From NCBI RefSeq assembly GCF_000621165.1, contig NZ_JHZA01000011.1, forward strand, positions 124,001 through 188,000: 64,000 nucleotides of DNA, read 5' to 3'. Under the pieces are notes generated by a model. That model worked only from the letters and a program-made list of their open reading frames with translations, ran no database searches and was not told the DNA's origin. Both the position numbers and the translations under genes were made by a program. The stretch's first letter is position 1. Every line of letters starts with the position of its first letter. Origin of the DNA: Enterovibrio calviensis DSM 14347 (lineage in GTDB: Bacteria > Pseudomonadota > Gammaproteobacteria > Enterobacterales > Vibrionaceae). This document shows, piece by piece, positions 19,908-31,773 of the stretch.

Positions 19908-21323
19908 TTATGCGCTCTGAATATCAAGACTGTTAACGTCAACAAAGTGGCCAGCAACGGCGGCTGCCGCAGCCATTGCTGGGCTCACCAAGTGCGTACG
20001 ACCTTCACGGCCCTGACGGCCTTCGAAGTTACGGTTACTGGTTGATGCGCAGCGCTCTTTTGGACCTAGGCGGTCGTTGTTCATTGCCAAACACATAGAA
20101 CAACCCGGCAGACGCCATTCAAAGCCGGCTTCAACGAAGATTTTATCCAGACCTTCCGCTTCCGCTTGTGCTTTGACTTGCTCAGAGCCCGGTACGACCA
20201 AGGCTTGAACGCCTGCCGCTACTTTACGGCCTTTCGCGATGGCCGCCGCTGCACGCATATCTTCAATGCGTGAGTTGGTGCAAGAACCAATAAACACCTT
20301 GTCGATATTGATGTCAGTGATTTTCTGACCTGCTTCAATGCCCATGTATTTCAGTGCGCGTTCAGCAGAGTGACGCTCAATCGGGTCGCTAAAGCTTTCA
20401 GGTGCAGGAACCACGCCATGAATGCCAACAACCTGACCTGGGTTTGTTCCCCAAGTGACTTGGTTGCTGATGTCAGCCGCTTCTAACGTCACGATGGCAT
20501 CGAATTGTGCATCGTCATCAGTTTTCAGCGTTTTCCAGTAAGCAACCGCGGCATCCCAATCTTCGCCTGTTGGCGAGAATTTACGGCCTTGCAGGTAATC
20601 GAAGGTGGTTTGGTCTGGTGCAACCAAGCCTGCTTTCGCGCCCAGCTCGATAGCCATGTTACACACGGTCATGCGGCCTTCCATGGTCAAATCTTCAATC
20701 GCCTGACCGCAGAATTCCACCACATAGCCTGTACCGCCTGCGTGACCCACTTTGCCGATGATGGCAAGCACGATGTCTTTTGCCGTCACGCCTTCAGCGA
20801 CTTTGCCTTTGACCTCGATTTTCATGGTCTTGGCGCTGCCTTGCTTCAGGGTTTGAGTCGCAAGAACGTGTTCAACTTCAGAGGTACCAATACCGAATGC
20901 CAATGCGCCAAACGCACCGTGGGTTGCTGTGTGTGAATCACCACAGACAATGGTGTTACCCGGTAAAGTAATACCCAGTTCAGGGCCCATGACGTGAACG
21001 ATGCCTTGGTATGGGTGGTTCAAATCGTAAAGGGTGACGCCAAACTCTTCACAGTTTTTCGCCAGCGTTTCCATTTGGATTTTCGCCATCTCGCCAGAGG
21101 CGTTGATGTCTTTGGTTTGTGTGGAAACGTTGTGATCCATGGTTGCGAAGGTTTTCGATACCTGACGTACAGGACGCCCTTTTTCGCGCAAGCCATCAAA
21201 GGCTTGAGGAGAGGTCACTTCGTGCACCAAGTGGCGATCGATATACAACAAAGGTGTTTCGCCTTCAGCCGCTACCACCACATGGGCGTCGTAGACTTTT
21301 TCGTATAATGTTTTTGCCGACAT
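19908..21323 (-). CDS. leuC: 3-isopropylmalate dehydratase large subunit LeuC
   Basis: LeuC holds the catalytic [4Fe-4S] cluster of isopropylmalate isomerase. The 471-aa protein has the three ligand cysteines in [12 protein letters not shown] and [13 protein letters not shown], plus [19 protein letters not shown]. It matches E. coli LeuC over its full length. A 104-bp gap with a 7-bp inverted repeat (TTCACAG at 21354-21360, CTGTGAA at 21385-21391) separates it from leuB, longer than the other spacings in the operon. Confidence 0.97.
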   Translation of the reverse strand: MSAKTLYEKVYDAHVVVAAEGETPLLYIDRHLVHEVTSPQAFDGLREKGRPVRQVSKTFATMDHNVSTQTKDINASGEMAKIQMETLAKNCEEFGVTLYDLNHPYQGIVHVMGPELGITLPGNTIVCGDSHTATHGAFGALAFGIGTSEVEHVLATQTLKQGSAKTMKIEVKGKVAEGVTAKDIVLAIIGKVGHAGGTGYVVEFCGQAIEDLTMEGRMTVCNMAIELGAKAGLVAPDQTTFDYLQGRKFSPTGEDWDAAVAYWKTLKTDDDAQFDAIVTLEAADISNQVTWGTNPGQVVGIHGVVPAPESFSDPIERHSAERALKYMGIEAGQKITDINIDKVFIGSCTNSRIEDMRAAAAIAKGRKVAAGVQALVVPGSEQVKAQAEAEGLDKIFVEAGFEWRLPGCSMCLAMNNDRLGPKERCASTSNRNFEGRQGREGRTHLVSPAMAAAAAVAGHFVDVNSLDIQSA

Positions 21324-21427
21324 TGCCTAATCCTTTTTCTCATCATCATTGAATTCACAGAGAATGGACTCGTTTAGGGCCTACCTGTGAACCCGATGAC
21401 TTGGAGCTATCATGATCCGTATAATTT

Positions 21428-24075
<2,648 letters not shown>

Positions 24076-24135
24076 GGTCGTTCCCTCATTTGCCCGTTTC
24101 TTGGTTAATCCGCACCGCTGGCAGGCCATACAAAA

Positions 24136-24160
24136 AAACCCGCGCTCTTGGCGCGGGTTT
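24136..24160 (-). terminator. leu operon attenuator terminator
   Basis: A 10-bp GC-rich stem (AAACCCGCGC/GCGCGGGTTT) is followed on the minus strand by a run of T's. It lies between the leucine-rich leader peptide and leuA, the position of the transcription attenuator in enterobacterial leu operons. Confidence 0.92.
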
Positions 24161-24195
24161 CGTATGTCTTGGTGAATACTATTTTCAGTCCATGA

Positions 24196-24255
24196 CTACC
24201 CGCGCGAAAAATTCACGAGAAGGAGTAGGTCTAGGAGGAAAATACGTTGCATCAT
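24196..24255 (-). CDS. leuL: leu operon leader peptide LeuL
   Basis: A 19-codon ORF reading MMQRIFLLDLLLLVNFSRG, with six leucine codons in an eight-residue stretch. It ends 36 bp before the attenuator stem. Ribosome stalling at these leucine codons when charged tRNA-Leu is scarce would prevent terminator formation and raise leuABCD expression. That mechanism is established for leu operons of enterobacteria; here it follows from the arrangement. Confidence 0.9.
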   Translation of the reverse strand: MMQRIFLLDLLLLVNFSRG

Positions 24256-24716
24256 TTTTACAGTTCTCTAAAAGGCTCTGCACAAATGAATACCAAACCA
24301 TTTACTATTACGTCAATATCAAATTAGAAAATAACAAGAAAGCATTATCTATGTTGTTAACTGTGGTGCAAAACACTGCTTTTTGTGTCAAAAGTTGGTT
24401 TTATTCACTAACTAGAGTTTTGGGCGATTTTTGAACTGAATCAGCAGCGAGCATTGAATCTATGTTACGTCGTTGTGAGTTGCCATCAAAAAGCCATGAC
24501 ATTGCGTCTGTCACTTGCTCTGCTGCGACATTGGGTCGTTTACAGTTTGGCTTGTCACAATTTGATTATTCGGCAATGCAATGTTTTGTAAATTGAGAGA
24601 AAAGCTGGATGTTCCAACGTAGTATTTATCGTTAAATGAGCCATTCATGCTCGAAGGCGTGAACCTTTATGCGTTAAAAGGCATAAATACCTTTTTGGAT
24701 ACGGAGGTCTCTCACT
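24256..24716. other. Intergenic region between leu leader and RND operon
   Basis: This 460-bp, fairly AT-rich gap lies between divergent operons and must hold the leu promoter and the promoter of the efflux operon. No further ORF with a ribosome site was found. GGAGGT at 24701-24706 serves the next gene. Confidence 0.45.
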
Positions 24717-26147
24717 ATGACATTGCGCCGAAAGCTGCTTTTCTTCCCAGTTCTAGCCATTGGTATTTTGGTATTGGTCATAGCGATTAAAACCCGCCCC
24801 GACATTCCTGTAAAACCTGCGCAATCAAAAGCGCGCCCCGTGGATGTTCTCACTTTAACGCAGCAAACCATTTCTCCTGTGGTGACTGGGTTTGGACGCG
24901 TAACGCCAAAACTCACATGGCAGGCCATTGCAGAAGTGAATGGCAAGGTGATTTATCGAAACCCCGCACTCGAAAAAGGCAGCATCTTACCTGCCGGCAC
25001 TGAGTTGCTTCGTATCGATCCGACAGATTACCAACTGGCCGTCGCCCAAGCGCAAGCGGATGTCAGCGCCAAAAAAGCGCGATTAGCTAAATTGGATTTG
25101 GACAGCAGTAACCTTAAAGCCACGCTGAATATCGAAAAACGTCGCTTAGCCTTGAGCAAAGACGAATTAACGCGAAAGAAAAATCTGCGTCAAAAAGGCC
25201 TCACCTCGCAATCGGAACTCGACACTGAGCAACAAGCGTATCTGTCACAACAAACCCGCGTGCAAGATTTAGAAAGCCAGTTGAAAGTGCTACCTGATGA
25301 GCGCCTGATCACTGAAGCAGAGTTGGATGCCAGTCAATTGGCACTCACACAAGCAGAGCGCGATCTTGAAAAAACCCACGTTGTGCTGCCCGTAAACAGC
25401 CGCATTGCTGAAGTGAACATTGAGAAAGATCAGTTTGTCACGCCGCAGCAAATCATGGTGGTGTCACACGGCTTGGAAGCGGTGGAAGTTGACGCGCAAG
25501 TTTCGATCCATGACATGCAAACCCTGTTTGACTCTCTGAATGCTGTGCCAAGTCTTCGCCAAAGCAGCAATCAAAGCGATGCGCAATCCTCAGCGAATGG
25601 ACACTTGGCGAGATTGACCGCCAATGTTGCGCTCTCCAGTGGCAGCTTTAATCAAACATGGTCTGCCAATGTGGCCCGATTGAGCGACACCGTGAACCTG
25701 AATCAGGCGACTGTTGGTGTGATCCTCGAAATCCCTCTTAACCTTTCATCGTCGCAAACAGATGCGACAACGCAAAACCCTCTGGCCGCCTTGCCTTCCT
25801 TGGTGAATGGCATGTTTGTTCAAGCCACGATCGAAGGACAGCCGATGGCGCATTGGGTGATCCCAGAACAAGCGCTGCGTGGCGACAAAGTGTATTTGAT
25901 GAAAGAGGGCGTGCTGGCAGTTGAGCCCGTCGATGTGTTGTTCCGTCATGATGATTTGGTAGCGATCTCTGGTGATCTCAAAGACGGTCAGCAATTGGTG
26001 GTGAACGATCTTTTGCCTGCCGTGCCGGGTATGACACTGCGAACCTTCACGCTTGATGGGGAACGCGTGGTTGCTGATGTGGCTGCTGATGATGAACAAG
26101 CTGCCAATGCGGAAAGCGAAAACGCAGTGAATGAGGATGCATCATGA
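24717..26147 (+). CDS. RND efflux periplasmic adaptor (HlyD/MFP family)
   Basis: A 476-aa membrane-fusion protein with one N-terminal membrane anchor (about 7-24, FFPVLAIGILVLVIAI), a biotinyl-lipoyl-like half, a long alpha-helical hairpin (about 105-215, rich in Ala, Gln and Lys) and beta-barrel and membrane-proximal domains. It should link the RND pump to an outer-membrane channel; no channel gene is in the operon, so a TolC-type protein encoded elsewhere is expected. Its stop overlaps the pump gene by 4 bp (ATGA). Confidence 0.9.
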   Translation: MTLRRKLLFFPVLAIGILVLVIAIKTRPDIPVKPAQSKARPVDVLTLTQQTISPVVTGFGRVTPKLTWQAIAEVNGKVIYRNPALEKGSILPAGTELLRIDPTDYQLAVAQAQADVSAKKARLAKLDLDSSNLKATLNIEKRRLALSKDELTRKKNLRQKGLTSQSELDTEQQAYLSQQTRVQDLESQLKVLPDERLITEAELDASQLALTQAERDLEKTHVVLPVNSRIAEVNIEKDQFVTPQQIMVVSHGLEAVEVDAQVSIHDMQTLFDSLNAVPSLRQSSNQSDAQSSANGHLARLTANVALSSGSFNQTWSANVARLSDTVNLNQATVGVILEIPLNLSSSQTDATTQNPLAALPSLVNGMFVQATIEGQPMAHWVIPEQALRGDKVYLMKEGVLAVEPVDVLFRHDDLVAISGDLKDGQQLVVNDLLPAVPGMTLRTFTLDGERVVADVAADDEQAANAESENAVNEDAS

Positions 26148-29100
26148 TCCGCTATTTCGCGCGGCACCCCACCGCGGCCAATTTGTTGATGCTGGCGCTG
26201 ATACTTATCGGTATCACGTCACTGCCTAACCTCAAGCGCGAAACCTTTCCCGAGTTTGCTCCGCCTTACATCCTCGCCAATGTCGTCTACCCAGGCGCAA
26301 GCCCTGAGCAAGTAGAACAAAACATTTGTTTGCTGATGGAAGAAGCCGTTGATGGCTTGTCGAATATCGAAGAAACGCGCTGTGAAGCCTTAGAAGGTTC
26401 CGCCTCTTTGGTGGTGAAGCTCGATAAAACCGCCGATATCTCTCGCATGCTGGTGGACATTCAAACGCAGATCAATGCCGTGAATAACTTCCCCAGCGAT
26501 ATCGAACCGCCTGTTGTCCGTGAGCTTGATTGGAATGAACCGGTGGTTGATGTCGCGATAGCCGCAGACACCGATTGGGTAGGGTTAAAAGCCTACGCAG
26601 AGTCCCTCAAACAAACCTTAAAGCAAGACTATGACGTGCCGTTAGTCAGCGTCGCGGGCTTTTCTGATCGACAAATCCGCGTCGAAGTAAAAGAAAGTGC
26701 GGTGCGTCAGCTTGGTTTGAGCGTGTCAGATATTGCCGAGCAGGTCAGTGCCCAAAACATTAACTTGCCGAGCGGTAACGTGGAACTTGCCGACAAAAGC
26801 TTACTGATTCGTTTTGATGAAAGACGCATTACTGCAGACACATTAGGCCGCGTGGTGGTGGCAGCTGATAGCCAAGGTGGTGTTATTCGATTGCAGGACA
26901 TCGCCACGCTCACTGAACGGTTTGAGTTAGATGAGCAACAAGTTTGGTTTGATGGAAAACCGTCTGCGCTGCTTAAGATCAGCAAAAACAAAGCGGACGA
27001 TGCCTTGCGGATCAAAGCGCGGGTCGAGCAGTTTGTTAACGATCAACAAGCCATAGCGCCAAACGGCGTCACCTTAAACCTCACCAATGATTTCTCTTCA
27101 CTACTTTGGGATCGCCTCACCATGATGGTGCGCAATGCCTGGCAGGGTGTGCTCTTGGTGTTCGGCGTGATGTGGCTGTTTTTCTCGTTTCGCTATTCTT
27201 TTTGGGTTGCGGCAGGGTTACCCGTGGCCTTCTTGGGCGGCTTCTTCTTGATGGCGCAATTGGGCTTGTCTATAAACATCATGTCGCTGGTGGGGCTGTT
27301 GATGGCCATCGGTATCATGATGGATGACGCCATTGTGATATCTGAATCCATCGCCGCGCACATCGATCGGGGGCAGAAACTCGAAGATGCGGTGGTCAAT
27401 GGCGTCAAGAAAGTGATGCCCGGCGTGGTCTCTTCCTACCTCACCACAGTGTGTATTTTCGGTAGCTTGATCTTCCTTCAAGGTGAAATGGGGGCCGTAC
27501 TTCGTGTCGTGCCCATGGTGCTGATACTGGTGCTGACCTTGAGCTTGGTCGAAGCCTTCTTGATATTGCCCCATCACCTTCAACATTCCTTATCCAAAGC
27601 AGGCGATCCAAAACCCGATTTGGCGTTTAAGCGTCACTTCTTGGCGGCATTTGAGCGGTTCCGTGCCGGTACGCTCGCCACGTTAGTCACGCGCGTTGTC
27701 GAATGGCGCTATGCCTTCGTTGGCGGCGTGATCGCGATGCTGTTGATCTCGTTTGCACTTCTGGCGTCAGGCTCTGTCCGGTTTGTGGGATTCCCTGAAC
27801 TGGATGGTGACATCGTGGAAGCGCGCATTATTTTGCCGCCGGGCTCGTCGCTGTCACAAACCGAAAGGGTAGTCGACACCTTAGTGGCATCTGCGGTGCG
27901 TATTGGCGATCGCATGAGTGAAGAAAACGGCGAGAGCGAGCCTTTGATTTCGCACATTACGCAACAATTTAACGCCAATGCTGATGCCGATGAAAGTGGG
28001 CCACATATTGCGACCGTGCGATTGGATTTACTGAGCGCAGAAATTCGAAACACCTTGATCGATGATTTTGCCATTGCGTGGGAACAAGACATTGGCGTGC
28101 TGACTGAGCCTATTTCTTTGGTGATCAAGCAGCCAGCCATGGGGCCGGGTGGTCGAGATTTCGATATCCGATTGCAACACGACAACTTGGATGAACTGAA
28201 ACAAGCTTCCGTCGAGATCCAGCAATTCATTGCCCAGTTTGAAGGTGTGTCGGGCGTGCTTGATGACATGCGTCCCGGCAAAGAAGAAGTCAAAATCACA
28301 CTGCGTCCAGGGGCAGAAGCCTTTGGCATCAATGGCCAAATGATTGCGCGCCAGCTTCGCTCTGCGTATTTCGGGCAAACCGCCGATGAAATTCAGGTCG
28401 GCCCTGAAAGCATCGAAATTGATGTCAGGCTTGATAAAGGGGATGCAAGCAGCCTGCAAGGGCTGGCGAATTTCCCGATAGTGCTGGGAGATGGCAGCCA
28501 AGTGCCATTGTCGACGGTCGCAGAGCTCAACTATCAACGTAATTATGTGCGTATTCAGCGCATTGATGGCCTGCGTACATTGAGTGTTTATGGCGACGTC
28601 ATACAAAGTCAGGTCAGCATTGGTGATGTGCTTGCACAGCTAAAAGTCGAGTTAGTGCCAGATCTCCAGAAACAGTACCCGGGGCTGAGAGTGTTGTTTG
28701 AAGGGCAAAGCCAAGACGCAGCAGAAACCCAACAATCGATGGCGATAGGGTTCGCGATGGGGCTGTTCGGGATCTTCGTGATTTTGAGTTACCAATTCCG
28801 CAGTTACTTAGAGCCGTTTGTTGTTTTGCTGGCGATCCCGCTGGCGCTGATCGGCGTGATCTGGGGACATTGGATCCTCGGTCACCCATTGAGTATGCCA
28901 AGCATGCTCGGTTTTGTATCGCTTGCAGGTGTGGTGGTCAATGACTCCATCTTGCTGGTGCAATACATCCGACACCACCTTGATGAAGGTGAAGACATTT
29001 ACGATGCGGTTGTGTGCGCCAGTCAGGAGCGTTTTCGCGCGGTGTTCCTCACCTCGCTAACCACAGCAGCAGGTTTGTTGCCACTGATGTTGGAAACCAG

Positions 29101-29248
29101 CCTTCAAGCGCAAGTGGTGAAGCCACTGGTGATCTCCATCGTGTTCGGTATTTTCGCGTCCACCATGCTGGTGTTGTTTATGATACCCGCCGCTTACGCG
29201 ATCTTGGCGGATTTCGGCAAAGTGAAACGACACGAGCGTTTGAGCTAA
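26144..29248 (+). CDS. RND-family efflux pump inner-membrane transporter
   Basis: A 1034-aa AcrB-like proton-driven pump with 12 transmembrane helices and two large periplasmic loops. The proton-relay aspartate pair is seen in GIMMDDAIVISES near residues 394-395. Typical RND segments include the N-terminal NLLMLALILIGI helix and SLAGVVVNDSILLVQYI in the second half. It is translationally coupled to the adaptor gene. The substrate cannot be inferred from sequence. Confidence 0.92.
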   Translation: MIRYFARHPTAANLLMLALILIGITSLPNLKRETFPEFAPPYILANVVYPGASPEQVEQNICLLMEEAVDGLSNIEETRCEALEGSASLVVKLDKTADISRMLVDIQTQINAVNNFPSDIEPPVVRELDWNEPVVDVAIAADTDWVGLKAYAESLKQTLKQDYDVPLVSVAGFSDRQIRVEVKESAVRQLGLSVSDIAEQVSAQNINLPSGNVELADKSLLIRFDERRITADTLGRVVVAADSQGGVIRLQDIATLTERFELDEQQVWFDGKPSALLKISKNKADDALRIKARVEQFVNDQQAIAPNGVTLNLTNDFSSLLWDRLTMMVRNAWQGVLLVFGVMWLFFSFRYSFWVAAGLPVAFLGGFFLMAQLGLSINIMSLVGLLMAIGIMMDDAIVISESIAAHIDRGQKLEDAVVNGVKKVMPGVVSSYLTTVCIFGSLIFLQGEMGAVLRVVPMVLILVLTLSLVEAFLILPHHLQHSLSKAGDPKPDLAFKRHFLAAFERFRAGTLATLVTRVVEWRYAFVGGVIAMLLISFALLASGSVRFVGFPELDGDIVEARIILPPGSSLSQTERVVDTLVASAVRIGDRMSEENGESEPLISHITQQFNANADADESGPHIATVRLDLLSAEIRNTLIDDFAIAWEQDIGVLTEPISLVIKQPAMGPGGRDFDIRLQHDNLDELKQASVEIQQFIAQFEGVSGVLDDMRPGKEEVKITLRPGAEAFGINGQMIARQLRSAYFGQTADEIQVGPESIEIDVRLDKGDASSLQGLANFPIVLGDGSQVPLSTVAELNYQRNYVRIQRIDGLRTLSVYGDVIQSQVSIGDVLAQLKVELVPDLQKQYPGLRVLFEGQSQDAAETQQSMAIGFAMGLFGIFVILSYQFRSYLEPFVVLLAIPLALIGVIWGHWILGHPLSMPSMLGFVSLAGVVVNDSILLVQYIRHHLDEGEDIYDAVVCASQERFRAVFLTSLTTAAGLLPLMLETSLQAQVVKPLVISIVFGIFASTMLVLFMIPAAYAILADFGKVKRHERLS

Positions 29249-29257
29249 AACGCAGTT

Positions 29258-29281
29258 GGCGAGCCTTGTCATAGGCTCGCC
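29258..29281 (+). terminator. Hairpin after RND operon
   Basis: A perfect 8-bp stem (GGCGAGCC/GGCTCGCC) with an 8-base loop lies 10 bp after the pump stop codon. There is no T-run after it, so it may stabilise or pause rather than terminate efficiently. Confidence 0.5.
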
Positions 29282-29331
29282 ACCTTACCTCTCTAGCTGT
29301 TCGTCTTCTTAGCCTTAAAGCTGCCTATCTA

Positions 29332-29597
29332 TATACCCAAGCAACCTGAAGATGCTCGATTTCAGAGGCCCTCAGAGTGTTCGATTCAAGGCGAATTTTT
29401 GTAGGAATAGTCATTCTATTTCACAGGAATTTAACGATGAAGTGGACGCTCTGAGGGCCTCCCTTCGGGCGAGTTTACTGACGCCATGCTCGGTGTTGTC
29501 CCTTTTTGATGGAGCTCACTACATCGGCAAAGGGACGCCTTGATCATAACGTCAGTAAAGCTCGCTGAATCCTGCACCTTCAGGTTACTTGGGTATA
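29332..29597. mobile_element. MITE-like intergenic element with terminal inverted repeats
   Basis: A 266-bp unit bounded by 24-bp inverted repeats (29332-29355 and 29574-29597; 22 of 24 positions pair). Two further nested inverted pairs lie inside: 29365-29381 with 29445-29461, and GCGAGTTTACTGACG at 29469-29483 with 29550-29565. It holds no ORF of its own. The last 31 bp recur, with one mismatch, at 44242-44272. These features fit a non-autonomous, fold-back intergenic element. Confidence 0.75.
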
Positions 29598-29694
29598 GAT
29601 TAGTAAATTTCATCAAGTCGTCTGCAAATCGTAACCGGACTGTCACTGCCCAATTCTATTCTGATGTTGTCACGTCAATAAATGGAGTTGATGA

Positions 29695-30213
29695 ATGCGC
29701 AGTCTAGTTGCCCTACAGAGGGTGGATCAGGCCGTATCCACCCTTTGTTTAAGTCACCGATTCAGTGCAGATATTGCACGGGTATTTCGTTGGGTATCAA
29801 AAAGCGGAGATGGACATTTATATCTCGCGATAGGCGCCTTACTGGCACTGACTGCAGGAGATAAAGGTGTGTCTTTTCTCATCTGCGGTTTGCAGGCTTT
29901 TGCCATTGAGTTGCCTATTTTCATGGGGCTAAAGCGTGTTTTTCGACGTGCAAGGCCACAACATCTTCCCGCATTTATTGTGCCATCCGACCTTTACAGC
30001 ATGCCTTCTGGGCACACCTCCGCGGCGTTTGTTATGGCCACTGTACTTAGCCATTTCTACCCCGAATACAGTGTTGTTTATTGGTCATGGGCTGCATGTA
30101 TTGGTGCATCACGTGTGCTTTTGGGCGTTCACTATATATCTGATGTGTTGGTTGGGGCGTTACTGGGGCTGGGTTGTGCGTCACTGGTGTTGCGTTTCTC
30201 TGAATACGTTTGA
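29695..30213 (+). CDS. PAP2-family membrane phosphatase
   Basis: A 172-aa integral membrane phosphatase with the three PAP2 motifs in order: KRVFRRARP (KxxxxxxRP) near residue 80, SMPSGHTS (PSGH) near 104, and SRVLLGVHYISD (SRxxxxxHxxxD) near 138. Such enzymes remove phosphate from lipid phosphates such as undecaprenyl pyrophosphate or phosphatidylglycerol phosphate. It precedes a glycosyltransferase gene by 43 bp, so a role in lipid-linked glycan metabolism is a reasonable inference. Confidence 0.88.
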   Translation: MRSLVALQRVDQAVSTLCLSHRFSADIARVFRWVSKSGDGHLYLAIGALLALTAGDKGVSFLICGLQAFAIELPIFMGLKRVFRRARPQHLPAFIVPSDLYSMPSGHTSAAFVMATVLSHFYPEYSVVYWSWAACIGASRVLLGVHYISDVLVGALLGLGCASLVLRFSEYV

Positions 30214-30256
30214 ACACCGGTTCAGCAGTAAAAATCATACTCAATAATAGAGAGCA

Positions 30257-31399
30257 ATGATGAAAATTCTTTATGGCGTACAAGGGACGGGCAACGGGCA
30301 TATTTCCAGAGCACGTGCGATGGCTAAAGCGCTGGCAAAAATCCCCTCTGTCAATGTGCAGTTTCTTTTTTCAGGTCGTCCTGAGTCAGAATATTTCGAC
30401 ATGGCGGTGTTTGGTGATTACACGCTGTGTCGAGGCTTTACCTTCTACAGCTATGCGGGAAAAATTGACCGTGTCAAAACGGTATTAAACAACAATATTT
30501 GGCATTTTCGTCGGGAAGTGAGGGCGTTAGATGCATCTCAATATGATTTGGTTATTTCAGATTTTGAGCCAATAACGGCCTATGCAGCGAAACGTCAAGG
30601 TGTGCCTTCGCTATCAATTAGCCACCAATCTGCGTTTAAGCATGATGTGCCTAAGCAAGGCCAGAATATGTTGGACAAGGTCATCATGCGTTATTTTGCG
30701 CCGACGCAGCATAGTATCGGATTACACTGGTACCACTTCAATCAATCTGTTTTACCCCCCATTATCGACCTCGCGTCTATTGAACCGACGTCATCCAATG
30801 GTGCCATTTTGGTGTATCTGCCTTTTGAGCGATTAGATGACATATTGGGTGTCCTGCAACCCTTGGATATGCCTTTCATCTGTTTTCATCCGGATTGCCA
30901 CCAAGCGACAACCGCAAAAAATGTGAGTGTCCGTCCACTGAGTAAAACAACATTTCAAGAGGCTTTGGTGGCATGCGAAGGAGTAATTGCCAATGGTGGA
31001 TTTGAGCTGCCATCAGAAGCGTTATCGTTAGGTAAGAAACTCTTGCTTAAACCGTTGAATGGACAATTTGAGCAGTTAAGCAATGTCGCTACCTTGGACA
31101 TGCTTGGTCTGGTGAACACCATGGAGACGCTCGACATTGATGCCATACATCAATGGCTAAATTGTTCAGAGAGCCAACGCGTGTCTTACCCCGATGTGGC
31201 GAACGCACTTGCTCAATGGTTGGCAAAAGGAGACGTCGATTCGTTGCCATTACTTCATCAAGAATTATGGTCGCAGGTGGTATTTCCTGAGCATGTGAAT
31301 GAATTATTGTCCGACTTTTGGCCAAGTCATCAGCGAAAACGCGCCATGTTCAATATGCAGCTGTCGGCGTTTTCAAATAAAAAAGCCAAGCAGCATTGA
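30257..31399 (+). CDS. MJ1255/VC2487-family glycosyltransferase
   Basis: A 380-aa GT-B-like protein starting MKILYGVQGTGNGHISRAR, typical of the MJ1255/VC2487 family (related to MurG/UGT-type enzymes). The donor-binding half contains IANGGFELPSEALSLGKKLL, the usual nucleotide-sugar site of this fold. Donor and acceptor are unknown. Two ATGs (30257, 30260) follow AGAGAG; either may be used. It is probably co-transcribed with the PAP2 gene. Confidence 0.85.
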   Translation: MMKILYGVQGTGNGHISRARAMAKALAKIPSVNVQFLFSGRPESEYFDMAVFGDYTLCRGFTFYSYAGKIDRVKTVLNNNIWHFRREVRALDASQYDLVISDFEPITAYAAKRQGVPSLSISHQSAFKHDVPKQGQNMLDKVIMRYFAPTQHSIGLHWYHFNQSVLPPIIDLASIEPTSSNGAILVYLPFERLDDILGVLQPLDMPFICFHPDCHQATTAKNVSVRPLSKTTFQEALVACEGVIANGGFELPSEALSLGKKLLLKPLNGQFEQLSNVATLDMLGLVNTMETLDIDAIHQWLNCSESQRVSYPDVANALAQWLAKGDVDSLPLLHQELWSQVVFPEHVNELLSDFWPSHQRKRAMFNMQLSAFSNKKAKQH

Positions 31400-31773
31400 T
31401 TGTGTGAATATTTTGACAACAAGAACATTAAGTGTGATTTTTATGTTTAACTTGTTGTATTTATTTTGTTTTATTTTTGGATTTTTATGTTTTTCAAGTA
31501 TTCCTTGAACATGTTTTTATAACAATTTACTGGGGTCTACTTCGTCACTCATGTTACTAATTTTGTGTCCTGTTCAAGGTGTGTTCAATTCATGTTAGTG
31601 AATGCTCCACCCTCTAGGGCATGAACGCGTGTTTGACGTTTTATCTTAGCGATTCGAACTGCCGCATCCGGTATATACGGTTGCACCATGATGTTGTTTT
31701 CCCCTTATTGGCAGTGGCGTTGACATAGATAAAGAAAGTTCTGCACATAGATTCCCCTGTTCAAGGTTTAGTT
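31400..31773. other. AT-rich regulatory region upstream of leuO
   Basis: A 374-bp, T-rich gap with no ORF. Long AT-rich leaders of this kind precede leuO in enterobacteria, where H-NS silences and LeuO activates the promoter. H-NS control here is inferred from base composition only. Confidence 0.45.

Noticed and set aside
20505-20936. 143-aa plus-strand ORF inside leuC
   Set aside because: Antisense shadow of a highly conserved gene, with no start signal.
28028-28606. 192-aa minus-strand ORF inside the RND pump
   Set aside because: Antisense shadow of the pump gene; no ribosome site and composition typical of a mirror frame.
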